DNA of 64,000 nucleotides from an uncultured Cohaesibacter sp. (GCF_963666525.1 NZ_OY762905.1:1625001-1689000); one strand, 5' to 3'; shown: positions 9,776 to 20,315, counted from the stretch's first letter. Numbers and translations: made by a program. Notes: a model not told the origin generated them from the sequence alone.

Positions 9776-12058
9776 CTAGAGATTTCCCGCCGGAATATGA
9801 ATATCGTAACGTTCTGCGAAATCCTGCAGGAAGCGTTTCACCTCATCGGCATGAACAGCTGTCGCAAGCATTTCGGTGAATTCCGCCTCAAGCTGAGCGA
9901 GTGGCAACTCGAGCAGCATGGCCTTGACCGGCCCGACGGAGGAAGGCGCCATGGAAAGTTGGCGATAGCCAAGCGCCAGCAGCGCCATCGCGCCGGTAGC
10001 CCGACCAGCCAGCTCGCCGCACACGGTTACCGGCACGCCCTTTTCCTCACCCTTGGTGATGATATGCTTGAGTGCGCGCAGGAAGGACGGCGACAGCGAG
10101 CTGTAGCGCCCGGAAAGCCGGGTGTTACCCCTGTCACAGGCCATCATGAACTGATGCAGGTCATTGGTGCCGATGGAAATGAAATCCGCCCGGTCCAGAA
10201 GCGCATCGAGCTGGAACAGCAGCGACGGCACTTCCAGCATCGCGCCAAGCTGGATCTTTTCCGGCTTCTGATAATTGTGCCGCTCCAGATGAGCCACTTC
10301 CCGCATGAACAGACCCTTGGCTTCCTCGAACTCGAACACATCGGTGATCATCGGGAACATCAGCCGAAGCGTCCGCCCCGCAGCAGCATGCAGCAGGGCA
10401 CGCATCTGGGTCCGGAGCAAACCGGGGCGATCAAGCCCGAGCCGGATGGCCCGCCAGCCCATGGCCGGGTTTTCTTCTGCCGCCATGCGCAGAAAGGCCA
10501 GAACCTTGTCACCACCGACATCAAGCGAGCGGAAGGTCACGGGCATCCCGTCGGCGCTGTCGAGCACCTGACGATAGACCTTTTCCTGCTCACGCATCCG
10601 CGGGAAGCTGGCCGCAACCATGAACTGCAGTTCCGTCCGGAACAGGCCGATGCCCTTGGCACCGGCACCGGCCATGTTCGGCAGATCCACCAGAAGGCCG
10701 GCATTCATGTAGAGGTCGACCGGCACCCCGTCCTGGGTGACGGCAGGCTTGTCGCGCAGCTTGCGATACTGTTCCTGTCGATGGGCACGGAATTTGACCT
10801 GGTCGACATAGGAAGCTTCCACATCGGCAGGCGGGCGCATGTGCACATGGCCGGTATCGCCATCAACAATGATCGGATCGCCGTCTTCACAAAGGGCGAC
10901 TGCCGTGGCAACCTGGCCGACCGTGGGAATTCCAAGCGCACGGGCAACGATGACCACATGGCTCGTCGGTGCGCCTTCTTCCAGAACCAGACCGCGGACC
11001 CTGTCCCGCCCATAGTCGAGCAGCTCTGCTGCCCCCATGTTGCGGGCAACGATGATGGCATCCGTCGGTTTCTCGCCATTCTTGTCTGTCAGCTTGTCGC
11101 CGGTCAGCTTGCGCATCAGCCGGTTGGCCAGATCGTCAAAATCATGCAGCCGGTCGCGCAGATACGGATCCGTGGAGCGCATCAGGCGGGCGCGCGTATC
11201 GCTCTGCACACGCTCCACCGCAGCTTCCGCCGTCAGGCCGGTATGTATGGCTTCCTGCATCCGCCGCACCCAGCCGCGGTCATAGGCAAACATCCGGTAG
11301 GCTTCCAGAATGTCGCGATGCTCGCCGACATGGGAAATGTCGTCTCGGTTCAGCAGGTCATCAACCGACAGGCGCAAATGCTCGATCGCCGCTTCCAGCC
11401 TCTTTTCCTCGGCCAGGGCGTCCTCGGCAATGAGATTCGTGACCACGATGCGCGGTTCATGCAGAACGACCCGCCCAAGGCCAAGCCCTTCGGCCATCGA
11501 CAGACCCTCAAGCCGCAAGGGCCTGACAAGATCCAGATCGGCACCGGGGCCCGAAAGTCCCTTCAGCTCCCCCGAGGCAATCAGTTCGGCCAACACCATC
11601 GCGGTGGTCTGCAGGGCCTCGACTTCCTCGTCGGAATAGAGCCGCTGGGTCTTGTTCTGAACGACAAGAACGCCGAGCGTCCGACCAGAGCGCAGGATGG
11701 GAACACCGAGAAAGGCGTGATAGATTTCTTCACCCGTTTCCGGGCGGTAGGCAAAGGCAGGATGTTCCTGCGGCTCCGAAAGATTGAGGATGCGCGCTTC
11801 CGACGCGATGTGACCCACCAGACCCTCGCCGACGCTGAGGCGGGTCTCGTGCACGGCCATCGGATTGAGGCCCTCGGTCGCGTAAAGTTCGAGCAGGTTA
11901 TCGGAACGAAGCACATAGACCGAGCAGACCTCGGCCACCATGTTGGCCGCGATCAATCGCACAATCTCGTTCAATCGTTCCTGCGCATCCGTCGGCTTGG
12001 CCATCGTTTCGCGAAGGCGTCGCAGCAGAATGCGCGGACCTGCCAGATTTCCCCGCAT
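9776..12058 (-). CDS. ptsP: Phosphoenolpyruvate-protein phosphotransferase PtsP (EI-Ntr)
   Basis: First enzyme of the nitrogen-type PTS, 760 aa. It moves phosphate from PEP to NPr (PtsO) and on to EIIA-Ntr, a regulatory rather than sugar-transporting cascade. An N-terminal GAF domain (about 20-165) can sense glutamine in this family. The phosphohistidine domain has its active His in GAPTSHVVI (near 366), and the C-terminal PEP-binding barrel carries GLFRTELQFM and SIGTNDLHQF. I placed the start at 12058, where GGAG precedes MRGNLAGPR; an ATG eight codons upstream has no such site. It lies between prfA and lysC, an order conserved in Hyphomicrobiales. Confidence 0.95.
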   Translation of the reverse strand: MRGNLAGPRILLRRLRETMAKPTDAQERLNEIVRLIAANMVAEVCSVYVLRSDNLLELYATEGLNPMAVHETRLSVGEGLVGHIASEARILNLSEPQEHPAFAYRPETGEEIYHAFLGVPILRSGRTLGVLVVQNKTQRLYSDEEVEALQTTAMVLAELIASGELKGLSGPGADLDLVRPLRLEGLSMAEGLGLGRVVLHEPRIVVTNLIAEDALAEEKRLEAAIEHLRLSVDDLLNRDDISHVGEHRDILEAYRMFAYDRGWVRRMQEAIHTGLTAEAAVERVQSDTRARLMRSTDPYLRDRLHDFDDLANRLMRKLTGDKLTDKNGEKPTDAIIVARNMGAAELLDYGRDRVRGLVLEEGAPTSHVVIVARALGIPTVGQVATAVALCEDGDPIIVDGDTGHVHMRPPADVEASYVDQVKFRAHRQEQYRKLRDKPAVTQDGVPVDLYMNAGLLVDLPNMAGAGAKGIGLFRTELQFMVAASFPRMREQEKVYRQVLDSADGMPVTFRSLDVGGDKVLAFLRMAAEENPAMGWRAIRLGLDRPGLLRTQMRALLHAAAGRTLRLMFPMITDVFEFEEAKGLFMREVAHLERHNYQKPEKIQLGAMLEVPSLLFQLDALLDRADFISIGTNDLHQFMMACDRGNTRLSGRYSSLSPSFLRALKHIITKGEEKGVPVTVCGELAGRATGAMALLALGYRQLSMAPSSVGPVKAMLLELPLAQLEAEFTEMLATAVHADEVKRFLQDFAERYDIHIPAGNL

Positions 12059-12277
12059 CCGGGTTTCTCCGATTTTCCGCATTTGTCACAGGGGAACCAC
12101 CACTGGGCAGCCGACCCGCAAATAAGATTTCCTGATGTCCGAAAACCCGCCACAAACCGTGTGTCAGAAAGCAGGGATTCGCGTCACGCGCAGTATGGCA
12201 TGATGCGATCAGACAGATCAATCATGCGCAAAGCTTTAGAGGAGCCAAAGGGCACTCTCTCGACAGGAAACGAAGCT

Positions 12278-12306
12278 GTGAAACGGCCGTCACGCGACCG
12301 TTTCAC
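12278..12306. terminator. Hairpin downstream of lysC
   Basis: Arms gtgaaacgg (12278-12286) and ccgtttcac (12298-12306) form a 9-bp stem just past the lysC stop codon. No clear T-run follows on either strand, so it may be a weak or rho-assisted terminator, or an mRNA end stabiliser. Confidence 0.45.
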
Positions 12307-12317
12307 AACGCAAGGAT

Positions 12318-13571
12318 CTACTTCTCGTCCAAGCCGTAAAGCGAATGCAGGGCGCGCACCGCCAGCTCCGCATATTCGGCATCGATCAGGATCGAAATCT
12401 TGATCTCGGATGTCGTGATGGCGCGAATGTTGATGCCGCGTTCAGCCAACGCCTTGAAGGCCTGCGAGGCAACACCGGCATGGCTGCGCATCCCGATACC
12501 GATCACGGAAACCTTCACGACATCGGTCGAGCCCTGCAGGACATTGTAGTTGATGTGGTGACGGGCACCCTCCAGCACGACCCGGGCGCGATCGAAATCG
12601 CCCTTGGGCACGGTGAAGGTCATGTCGGTGATGGTGCCATCTTCAGAGATGTTCTGCACGATCATGTCGACGTTGATATTGGCCTCTGCAAGAGGACCAA
12701 AAACATGCGCCGCGATGCCCGGCTTGTCTTCGAGCCGACGCAGGGAGATTTGCGCTTCATCCTTCGAGAAGGCAATTCCGGTTACAACCTGTTTTTCCAC
12801 AATCTCATCCTCATCACAGATCAAAGTTCCCACGGGCTGGTCCGAATTCATCAGCTCGGGAGCATCCGGCTCGACGAAAGAAGACCGCACGAATGTGCGA
12901 ACATTGTGCACCATTGCCATCTCGACAGAGCGCACCTGCATAACCTTGGCACCCAGGGATGCCATTTCCAGCATTTCCTCGAAGGAAATCTGATCCAGCC
13001 GTCTTGCTTCGGGAACGATGCGCGGGTCAGTGGTATAGACACCGTCCACATCGGTATAAATATCGCAGCGATCCGCATTGATGGCAGCTGCAATGGCAAC
13101 CGCGCTGGTATCGGAACCACCGCGCCCCAAAGTCGAGATCCGGTTGTCGGGAGCGATCCCCTGGAACCCTGCGACCACTGCAACCTGGTTCATTTCCAGA
13201 CGCTCGATCAGAACTGATCCATCGATTTCCTCGATGCGAGCAGCGCCGTGTACACCATTGGTTTTAAAGGGAATTTGCCATCCAAGCCAGGACCGGGCAT
13301 CAACGCCCATATTCTGCAGGGTCAAGGCAAGAAGACCCGATGTAACCTGTTCGCCAGAGGACACAACGGTATCATACTCGCGAGCATCATAAAGGGGAGA
13401 AGCCTCCTGGACCCAACCAACCAGCTCGTTGGTTTTGCCAGCCATCGCAGAGACTACGACGGCCACCTGATTTCCCGCGTCCACTTCACGCTTCACGTGT
13501 CGGGCGACGCGTCTGATGCGCTCGATATCCGCAACAGACGTACCGCCGAACTTCATGACAAGACGAGCCAT
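12318..13571 (-). CDS. lysC: Aspartate kinase
   Basis: 417 aa. It phosphorylates L-aspartate, the first step toward lysine, threonine, methionine and diaminopimelate. The kinase domain begins with the family signature KFGGTSVA (7-14) and includes the GRGGSDTSAVA segment. Two ACT regulatory domains occupy about 265-410 (DGTITDMTFTV and SVIGIGMRSHAG), so feedback inhibition by lysine and/or threonine is expected. No riboswitch-like leader was recognised in the 260 bp separating it from divergent ubiG. It is a stand-alone kinase, not fused to homoserine dehydrogenase. Confidence 0.97.
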   Translation of the reverse strand: MARLVMKFGGTSVADIERIRRVARHVKREVDAGNQVAVVVSAMAGKTNELVGWVQEASPLYDAREYDTVVSSGEQVTSGLLALTLQNMGVDARSWLGWQIPFKTNGVHGAARIEEIDGSVLIERLEMNQVAVVAGFQGIAPDNRISTLGRGGSDTSAVAIAAAINADRCDIYTDVDGVYTTDPRIVPEARRLDQISFEEMLEMASLGAKVMQVRSVEMAMVHNVRTFVRSSFVEPDAPELMNSDQPVGTLICDEDEIVEKQVVTGIAFSKDEAQISLRRLEDKPGIAAHVFGPLAEANINVDMIVQNISEDGTITDMTFTVPKGDFDRARVVLEGARHHINYNVLQGSTDVVKVSVIGIGMRSHAGVASQAFKALAERGINIRAITTSEIKISILIDAEYAELAVRALHSLYGLDEK

Positions 13572-13831
13572 TCACTATCGCTTTCTGTCACTGGTTTTCC
13601 GTTTTAAGCGGCTCAATCATAAGGGCAGATTGACCTTGCCGCCGGTTGCGCATAGTCATACTCGGCAGACGGCGCGCATGCAAGCATTCTCGGGCTTGAC
13701 TTTTCCTCTCGCGGAAAGAAGTTATTGAAAACTGCATCACGATGGCGTTTTGACGATCAATCCGGCAACAAATCCGGGGGCAGACCCCAACCGTATATCC
13801 CCAAAGGCAGAGCGGGAGCAAAGGGCAGACA

Positions 13832-14584
13832 ATGACATCCCAGACCAATCCAAAGGCAACCACCGTCGATGATGCTGAAATTGCGCGCTTCTCGGCGATG
13901 GCCCAGGAATGGTGGAGCCCGACGGGCAAGTTCCGTCCCCTGCACAAGTTCAACCCGACCCGCATCGCCTATTTGCGGGAGAAGCTGCTCGATCATTTCA
14001 GCCGTGACGCTCACGCCCGCCAGCCTCTCAAGGGCCTGACTATTCTGGATGTCGGCTGCGGTGGCGGCCTTTTGTGCGAGCCACTGTGCCGCCTCGGCGC
14101 AGAAGTGACCGGTGTCGACGCCTCGGAAACCAATATCGGCATTGCTTCCACCCACGCAAGGGAAAGCGGCCTTGCCATCGACTACCGCGCCACAACAGCC
14201 GAAGCACTTGGTGCCGAAGGCCGGTCCTACGATGTGGTGCTGACAATGGAAGTGGTGGAACACGTCGCCGACGTCGACCTGTTCCTGTCCGAATGCGCCA
14301 GCATGGTCAAGCCGGGCGGGTTGATGGTCATTGCAACGCTCAACCGCACTCTGAAGTCTCACGCTCTGGCCATTGTCGGGGCAGAATATATTCTGCGCTG
14401 GCTTCCGGTTGGCACCCATACCTGGGAAAAATTCGTCACTCCGGACGAATTGGAACGCGCCCTAGCACCGACGGGTCTGGAGATCATTGAAAAGGTTGGT
14501 GTCAGCTACAATCCGCTATTCGACAAGTGGTCGCGCTCAAGAGATCTCGACGTCAACTACATGTTTCTTTGCCAGAAGAAATAG
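13832..14584 (+). CDS. ubiG: 3-demethylubiquinol / polyprenyl-dihydroxybenzoate O-methyltransferase UbiG
   Basis: 250 aa. It carries out both O-methylation steps of ubiquinone synthesis. The SAM-binding motif [12 protein letters not shown] (about 72-84) and the UbiG signatures FSAMAQEWW near the N-terminus and FNPTRIAY are present, as is the membrane-associating insertion region ([16 protein letters not shown]). It is divergent from lysC, an arrangement common in Alphaproteobacteria. Confidence 0.96.
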   Translation: MTSQTNPKATTVDDAEIARFSAMAQEWWSPTGKFRPLHKFNPTRIAYLREKLLDHFSRDAHARQPLKGLTILDVGCGGGLLCEPLCRLGAEVTGVDASETNIGIASTHARESGLAIDYRATTAEALGAEGRSYDVVLTMEVVEHVADVDLFLSECASMVKPGGLMVIATLNRTLKSHALAIVGAEYILRWLPVGTHTWEKFVTPDELERALAPTGLEIIEKVGVSYNPLFDKWSRSRDLDVNYMFLCQKK

Positions 14585-14939
14585 TCTTGGCATAGCCTTC
14601 CAGACCACTTTCGAACCTGCACACTCCCTTCGCGGCGAAGTATAAGCGTCAGCAATGCGATGGGAAAATAAACGTATGCGCGAATTTCCTCGCGCAAACA
14701 ACCAAAGTCTTTGCGCAAAATCAAACCCAAAAACCAAGTATATCTGCATAACACTTTTGCACTAGACGTTACAAAATAATACTTTACCCCGTTTTAATAC
14801 ATCAAATTCATTATCAACTATACGTTCCGGATAGAATAGGTCTGTCCAGAATATAGAAAAACAAATCCGGCCGCCAAGTGTCCGGGCAAATCAGTCGTAT
14901 CACCGCTATTCTGAATGGCACTCAACAAGGTTTTGCATT
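14585..14939. other. AT-rich intergenic region upstream of a chemoreceptor gene
   Basis: 355 bp with no supported gene. It is AT-rich, especially 14745-14870, and probably contains the promoter and leader of the chemoreceptor that starts at 14940. I could not assign a definite -35/-10 pair. Confidence 0.5.
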
Positions 14940-17126
14940 ATGAACCTCCACTCCATTCGCGTTCGCATCGTCGCCTTTACAGCCATCTGTGTCATTGGCT
15001 CAACCGGCATCATTGTTGGATATAACCTCTGGTCAGCCAGAAACAATGCAACCTACGTTTCGTCGAACGTGGGCGAATTGCTTGACAGCACAGGCCAGAA
15101 ATCCCTGTCCAACCTCGCGGCAGCTCAGGCTGGCATTATCAAGTCTGAAGTTGAAACAGCATTTTCCACGGCGCGAAGCATGGCCAAGGCGCTTGAGACG
15201 ATCGCCATGCCCGAAGGAGACGGAGGATCACCCAAAGCAATCCGGCGTGGCCAGCTCAACGAACTTCTGCACCGGTCCCTCAACGACAACCCGCTTTTCA
15301 ATGGCACCTACAGCGCGTGGGAGCCGAACGCGCTTGACGGTATGGATGACAGCTTCCGTTCCGACGCCAAGGTTGGCTCGGACAAGACCGGTCGCGCTCT
15401 GCCCTACTGGACGCGCGATGGCAGCAAGATTGCCGTACAGCCACTCGTCGAATATGACAGCTCCGACAAACACGCGAACGGCCTGATCAAGGGCGGCTGG
15501 TTCCTCGGCCCGCAGGCCAGTGGCAACGAAAGCATTCTGGCACCCCTGCCCTATGTCGTGCAGGGCAAGGCCGTGTATCTGGCCACCATGTCCGTGCCGA
15601 TCAAGGTCAATGGCAAATTCGCCGGGGTCGCTGGCGCCGACTTTGATCTGTCCTTCGTGCAGGAACTGGCCAACAAGGTAGACAACAGCACCTTCAATGG
15701 CAGCGGTTCGGTTGAAATCGTCACCAACGACGGTCTCGTTGTTGCCTCCAGTGCCAACCCCAAACTGATCGGCGGCAAGTTTGAAGCTGATCCGGACAAT
15801 ATTCAGGCTGAAACGGCAGCCCTCAGTCAGGGGCAGCCCAAGGTCTTCGTCAATGAAGGAGACGACACTCTGCGCGTCTTCTCTCCAATCGCACTCGGCC
15901 GTACCGACAAGAGCTGGTCGGTGGTCATCGACGTGCCCCGCTCCGTCGTGATGGCAGAATCCATCGCCATGGGTCAGGCCATGGAACAGCGCAACAACAA
16001 CGATCTGTTCTGGCAGCTCGCCGTGGCGCTTGTTGTGGCAATCGCAGCCATGGCAGCCATGGCATTCGTTGCCCACAATATTTCCTCTCCGATCGTCACC
16101 ATGGCAAACATCCTGCGCCGGATCGCCTCCGGAGATCCGGTTGACCGTGTCGACGGGGCTGACCGCAAGGACGAAATCGGCGAAATTGCCAAGGCCTCTG
16201 AAGTGCTGCGCACCGGCCTGCAGGAAGCGGAAAGACTGCGCAAGGAAGCCTCGGTGCGCGAAGAAGCGGAACGCAAGCTTCTGGATCGCCGGGCCAAACT
16301 GGCTCAGGATTTCGTCTCCCGCATGCAGGCGCTGTCTTCGGGCATCGCCTCCTCTTCCAGCGAAGTCGCCAGTGCCGCTCAGGACCTGTCTGAAACGGCC
16401 AAGGAAACCACTCGTCAGTCGCAGTCCGTGGCCGTGGCCGCCGATCAGGCTTCTGCCAACGTGCAGACCGTCGCCAGCGCCACCGAGGAAATGTCTGCCT
16501 CTGTTCGGGTCGTCAATGATCAGGTCATCCATTCTGCCCAGGTCGCCGACAAGGCCAATGCCGAAGCCGACGCTGCCAACCAGCGCATCCAGTCGCTGGC
16601 AGCAGCAGCGGCAGCCATTGGCGATGTCATCGAGCTGATCAACGGCATCGCTGCCCAGACCAACCTTCTCGCCCTCAACGCCACCATCGAGGCGGCCCGC
16701 GCAGGGGAAGCTGGCAAGGGCTTTGCCGTTGTAGCTGCAGAGGTCAAGGAACTGGCATCCCAGACCGCCAAGGCCACCGAGGAGATCGGCCAGAAGGTCG
16801 CCGAGATCCAGCAGGCGACAGACGGCACCGTCAAGTCGGTTGGCGAAATCGCTCAGGTCATTGCCAGCATCAAGGAAACCGCATCCCAGATCACGGTCGC
16901 CGTGGACGAACAGGGATCGGCAACCGCTGAAATCGCAAGCAACTGTCAGCAGGCAGCAACCGGCACCGATGAAGTGACAAGAAACATCGGCGGCGTGAGC
17001 CTGGCAGCAGAACAGACCGGCACCGCTTCGATCCGGCTGCAGGACCTCTCCAAGGGCCTCTCCGATCAGGCTGGAGACCTCAGCAAGATCGTTGAAAGAT
17101 TTGTCGAAGACTTCGCAGCCGCTTAA
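14940..17126 (+). CDS. Methyl-accepting chemotaxis protein with periplasmic Cache domain
   Basis: Transmembrane chemoreceptor, 728 aa. Membrane segment 1 is at about 8-30. A periplasmic double-Cache-type sensor (about 35-345) contains the conserved aromatic and ligand-pocket pattern ([22 protein letters not shown]-like GGWFLGPQ). Membrane segment 2 is at about 360-382, followed by a HAMP domain, coiled coil and the signalling hairpin tip [18 protein letters not shown] near 573. There is no CheR-tethering pentapeptide at the C-terminus. It is a single-gene unit with its own terminator. The ligand is unknown; Cache receptors of this layout often sense amino or organic acids. Confidence 0.93.
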   Translation: MNLHSIRVRIVAFTAICVIGSTGIIVGYNLWSARNNATYVSSNVGELLDSTGQKSLSNLAAAQAGIIKSEVETAFSTARSMAKALETIAMPEGDGGSPKAIRRGQLNELLHRSLNDNPLFNGTYSAWEPNALDGMDDSFRSDAKVGSDKTGRALPYWTRDGSKIAVQPLVEYDSSDKHANGLIKGGWFLGPQASGNESILAPLPYVVQGKAVYLATMSVPIKVNGKFAGVAGADFDLSFVQELANKVDNSTFNGSGSVEIVTNDGLVVASSANPKLIGGKFEADPDNIQAETAALSQGQPKVFVNEGDDTLRVFSPIALGRTDKSWSVVIDVPRSVVMAESIAMGQAMEQRNNNDLFWQLAVALVVAIAAMAAMAFVAHNISSPIVTMANILRRIASGDPVDRVDGADRKDEIGEIAKASEVLRTGLQEAERLRKEASVREEAERKLLDRRAKLAQDFVSRMQALSSGIASSSSEVASAAQDLSETAKETTRQSQSVAVAADQASANVQTVASATEEMSASVRVVNDQVIHSAQVADKANAEADAANQRIQSLAAAAAAIGDVIELINGIAAQTNLLALNATIEAARAGEAGKGFAVVAAEVKELASQTAKATEEIGQKVAEIQQATDGTVKSVGEIAQVIASIKETASQITVAVDEQGSATAEIASNCQQAATGTDEVTRNIGGVSLAAEQTGTASIRLQDLSKGLSDQAGDLSKIVERFVEDFAAA

Positions 17127-17145
17127 CAACGATCACCAGAAACGA

Positions 17146-17187
17146 AAAAGCCAGCTTCGGCCAGTGTGCCGGAGCGGGCTTTTTCCT
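17146..17187 (+). terminator. Rho-independent terminator of the chemoreceptor gene
   Basis: A long stem pairs aaaaagcc-(a)gcttcgg (17146-17161) with ccggagc-gggcttttt (17170-17185), with one G-U pair and a T-run. The A-run on the 5' side lets it work in both directions, so it may also serve the minus-strand DUF1178 gene. Confidence 0.85.
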
Positions 17188-17243
17188 ATTGATCGATCAG
17201 GTCAGAGCCTTCCAGCCCTGAGGCGCCTCTCTGAAGAAAGTGG

Positions 17244-17801
17244 TCAGTTCTGGTCTTCAGGCAACACGGGCATCGGCAGGCAATCGATCCCGTCTTCCGA
17301 GAGCGACTTGATCTCGTCGATGGTTGCCTCGCCATAGATGCCGCGCTCTTCCGTCTCGCGGAAGTGCATCTTGCGGGCTTCTTCGGCAAACTTGTCACCG
17401 ACATAATCGGCATTGTCGACCACATGCTGGCGGAAGGCCCGAAGCATCTGCTGGATCTGTTGCGGGCTGGGTCTTTCCCCAGCCTCGGCACCGGAAGCAG
17501 GAGCAAGCATTGATGCGGTAGCCGGAACGACAGCTTGGCCACCAGATCCACCGGGCATCTGTCCCGGACCGACTTCACCGGGGCGGGTTGGCAGCCCCCT
17601 GCCCTGGCTCCTGTCCTGTCCCTTGTCCTGGGTACGAGTTCCCGTCACGCGTGGAGCCATCAGGGACTTGGCAATCGACGTAGAGGCGCAATAGGGGCAT
17701 TCCACCCGCCCATCACGGGTCTGTGCCTCGCAATCATCACTATTGCGAAACCAGCCTTCAAACACATGATCATGATCGCAACGCAGCGAATACTTAATCA
17801 A
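17244..17801 (-). CDS. DUF1178 family protein
   Basis: 185 aa, function unknown. The N-terminus has the family pattern CDHDHVFEGWF followed by CPYCAS, a likely zinc ribbon resembling regulatory FmdB-like domains. A Gln/Gly/Pro-rich linker follows, then a helical C-terminus containing NADYVGDKFAEEARKMHF and ERGIYGEATIDE, the conserved part of DUF1178. It is the last gene of a minus-strand run comF-grxC-nitrilase-like-DUF1178, a grouping often seen in Hyphomicrobiales. Confidence 0.88.
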   Translation of the reverse strand: MIKYSLRCDHDHVFEGWFRNSDDCEAQTRDGRVECPYCASTSIAKSLMAPRVTGTRTQDKGQDRSQGRGLPTRPGEVGPGQMPGGSGGQAVVPATASMLAPASGAEAGERPSPQQIQQMLRAFRQHVVDNADYVGDKFAEEARKMHFRETEERGIYGEATIDEIKSLSEDGIDCLPMPVLPEDQN

Positions 17802-17932
17802 GTCAGACCTCTAAGCCATATCTAGGTTACAGTGACACCCTCTTGCCATTCGGCGCGGCCGACAGAAAATGTCAGTTCGCGCACATTGGCAAGAGAAAAA
17901 ATTTCTTCTCTCTAAATATAAGCTATCTGGCG

Positions 17933-18763
17933 TCAGATTTCAAAAGCCCGATCATGCTGCAGCGACGGAATGGCCTTGCGACACCCCTCGACCCGCGTCA
18001 TGTCGATGTCGGCAGCGATGAAGCAGGGCTCTTCTCCAGCCACCGCCAAAACGGTGCCCCATGGGTCGACAATGATCGAATGCCCATAGGTCTCGCGCCC
18101 GTTTTCATGCTTGCCGCCTTGCGCAGCAGCAATCACGAAGGCGCCATTCTCGATGGCCCTCGCCCGCATCAGCACTTCCCAGTGCGCCTGCCCTGTGCGT
18201 TTGGTAAAAGCGGCAGGAATGGCCAGGATGGTGGCACCCTTCTGCTTGCAAAGCGCCCGATACAGATAAGGAAAGCGCAGATCGTAGCAGATTGTCAACC
18301 CCAAGGTGCCCCACGGTAGGATGCTGCTGACCGCCTTGAGCCCCGGCACGAAACTCGCCGACTCCCGGTAGCTTTCACCGCTTTCGAGATCCACATCGAA
18401 CATGTGGATCTTGTCATACTGGGCAGCAATGCGGCCAGTTGGTGTGATCAACAGGCTGCGATTGACTGCCTTGACCTCATCACAGGTCCGTACCAGAAAG
18501 GACATCGACCCGATGTGCAGCCAGATGTCCAGCTCCTCGGCCAACGCCTGCATACGCTTGACACCCTCGTCATCATCCTGTGCGGTGATGACATCCATCA
18601 TCGCCTTGCGGTTCATTTCCATGGTCGCGGTCTGCTCGGGCGTCTGGATATAGTCGGCTCCATCCCGCCGGGCATCTCGGATCAGACGCTCGGCTTCATC
18701 CAGATTATGCTCCGGATTGCGACCGGATCGCAGTTGAACACAGGCAGCACGAAAGGACGTCAT
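17933..18763 (-). CDS. Carbon-nitrogen hydrolase family protein (Nit1-like)
   Basis: 276 aa nitrilase-superfamily amidase. The Glu-Lys-Cys catalytic triad is visible: Glu in TPEQTATM (residue 43), Lys in QYDKIHMFD and Cys in LTICYDLRFP. Nit1/NIT2-like members repair deaminated glutathione or hydrolyse omega-amides; a link to glutathione is plausible because glutaredoxin grxC is the next gene upstream. I chose ATG 18763, preceded by GGAG, over a frame open 15 codons further upstream. Confidence 0.9.
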   Translation of the reverse strand: MTSFRAACVQLRSGRNPEHNLDEAERLIRDARRDGADYIQTPEQTATMEMNRKAMMDVITAQDDDEGVKRMQALAEELDIWLHIGSMSFLVRTCDEVKAVNRSLLITPTGRIAAQYDKIHMFDVDLESGESYRESASFVPGLKAVSSILPWGTLGLTICYDLRFPYLYRALCKQKGATILAIPAAFTKRTGQAHWEVLMRARAIENGAFVIAAAQGGKHENGRETYGHSIIVDPWGTVLAVAGEEPCFIAADIDMTRVEGCRKAIPSLQHDRAFEI

Positions 18764-18918
18764 GACACACTCCGGATTGTCTTGGATCTCTCGACCCGAC
18801 GGGGTCAAACGGGATCATCCGTCGAGTCTTACCCAAGCAGCACCCTTCTGACAAGAAGGCAATGCGACCCCATCCTCAAACCATTGCCCCCGAACCAAAG
18901 GCCTCAAATCAAGGCCCC

Positions 18919-18974
18919 CAGACCACAAGCATCAGACCACAAGCATCAGGACAAAAACATCAGACCACAGACCA
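18919..18974. repeat. Four imperfect tandem copies of a 14-bp unit
   Basis: Units cagaccacaagcat at 18919-18932 and 18933-18946 are identical. A third, cagGACAAAAACAT, follows at 18947-18960, and a fourth, cagaccacagacca, at 18961-18974. The repeat lies in the 229-bp gap between grxC and the nitrilase-like gene, inside the presumed operon, and is not coding. Confidence 0.75.
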
Positions 18975-18992
18975 GATAGCACCGGTCAGGAA

Positions 18993-19247
18993 TCAGGCAG
19001 CGAGCATCGGATCGAGCTTGCCAGCCTTATCGAGGGCAAACAGGTCATCACAGCCGCCGACATGTTCTTCATTGATGAAAATCTGCGGGAAGGTCCGGCG
19101 ACCGGACTTGGCAATCATTTCCTGCTTGAGATCGAAATCGAAGGTCGCGTCCAGTTCGCGGAACGCCACACCTTTGTCGCTCAGCAGCTTTTTGGCAGCG
19201 GTGCAAAAGCCACACATCTTGCGCGTATAGATAACAACTTCAGCCAT
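18993..19247 (-). CDS. grxC: Glutaredoxin 3
   Basis: 84 aa, full length for GrxC. It is a glutathione-dependent thiol-disulfide oxidoreductase. The active site is CGFC (Cys12, Cys15), with the cis-proline motif TFPQIF and the glutathione-binding VGGCDDL. CGFC replaces the more common CPYC. The start at 19247 follows AAGGAGA; an upstream in-frame ATG lacks a site. It lies between comF and the nitrilase-like gene. Confidence 0.96.
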   Translation of the reverse strand: MAEVVIYTRKMCGFCTAAKKLLSDKGVAFRELDATFDFDLKQEMIAKSGRRTFPQIFINEEHVGGCDDLFALDKAGKLDPMLAA

Positions 19248-19335
19248 TTCGGTCTCCTTGCGAACCAAACCGGGCATTGTGCCTTGACGGGTGCAGACCA
19301 TCCGTTCAGTTTGGATTTGTTCAAAATTTCATGAT

Positions 19336-20181
19336 TTATATGGTCATTTCCTCGCCAGCGGCAACCCGTGCAAAAGTGATAATGCAAATTTCTCCTGCAT
19401 TGGATCGCCTCAAAACCCTGCAACAGGCCTCCAGCGTCGCCCCTGTCGTCCAGACATCGTCAACCAGCACCACCGTCCGCCCGGTCAGCGACAGCCGGTC
19501 CGGCAGATTGAGCTGAAAGGCGCCTTCCACATTCATCCGCCGCTCGGCTTCATTCAGCCCGACCTGCTGACGGGTGGGCCGCGTCCGCACCAGAAGATCG
19601 GGCATGAAGGCCAGCCCGGTCTCATCCGCCATGACCCTGGCAAGCAGAGCCGACTGGTTGTAGCGCCGTCGCCACAGGCGTCGGCGATGCAACGGAACCG
19701 GCACGATCAGAGCCTGCGGATCGGTGAGGCAATCCGCTCCCGCCCGCACCATCCAGCGCCCCATGACACCGGCAAGGTCGGTGCGGTCCAGATACTTGAG
19801 CCGATGCACCATTCGCCGGGCCGTCGAGCCGAACAAAGCCACCGAACGGGCGCGGTCATAGACGGGTGGATGGGCCAGCACCTCCGGACTGACAAGTCTG
19901 TTGCCCAGATCATAGGAAAAGGGCAGCCCGGAAACAGAACAATAGGGTTTTGCAATCCAGTCCATGTCCGCCCAGCAGGTGCCACAAAGGCTGTTGGCGT
20001 CCTGAACGATCTTGCCGCAACCAGCGCATCGTGGCGGGATGACCAGATCCTGAACAAGCCGCGCCAGAAAACGCAACCGTCTGCCTGCGCCCCGGCCAGC
20101 ATCCGCAAGAAACCATCCGCCTTGCGGCTCCTCCCCGGCGACTGTGGACAGCGAGCCGGTGTTCTGCCAGAGATGTTTCAT
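19336..20181 (-). CDS. ComF family protein (phosphoribosyltransferase fold)
   Basis: 281 aa. A four-cysteine zinc-ribbon-like N-terminal segment (CAGCGKIVQ, then CGTCWADMDW) is followed by a type I phosphoribosyltransferase domain with the PRPP loop VVLVDDVWTTGAT near 234. ComF proteins take part in DNA uptake or in recombination-linked processes; in Alphaproteobacteria the role is mostly undefined. It is first in the run toward grxC and divergent from a methyltransferase gene. Confidence 0.9.
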   Translation of the reverse strand: MKHLWQNTGSLSTVAGEEPQGGWFLADAGRGAGRRLRFLARLVQDLVIPPRCAGCGKIVQDANSLCGTCWADMDWIAKPYCSVSGLPFSYDLGNRLVSPEVLAHPPVYDRARSVALFGSTARRMVHRLKYLDRTDLAGVMGRWMVRAGADCLTDPQALIVPVPLHRRRLWRRRYNQSALLARVMADETGLAFMPDLLVRTRPTRQQVGLNEAERRMNVEGAFQLNLPDRLSLTGRTVVLVDDVWTTGATLEACCRVLRRSNAGEICIITFARVAAGEEMTI

Positions 20182-20315
20182 TCTTGACTCCCCAAACCCG
20201 CATCCCCAGCTAATCCAGACAGAAAGACCGATGGTAACAATGCATCAAGCAGGGCTATCATACAAGGGACGCGAGGCCGCGCCGCCCGCGCGATAAACCG
20301 GAAAGCATCAGCACC

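Noticed and set aside
9797-12403. 868-codon plus-strand open frame opposite ptsP
   Set aside because: Low-complexity translation rich in Gln, His, Arg and Gly with no domain; it is a shadow of ptsP and part of lysC.
13572-13831. Lysine riboswitch upstream of lysC
   Set aside because: No long conserved leader with the expected paired elements could be recognised, and the gap is shared with divergent ubiG.
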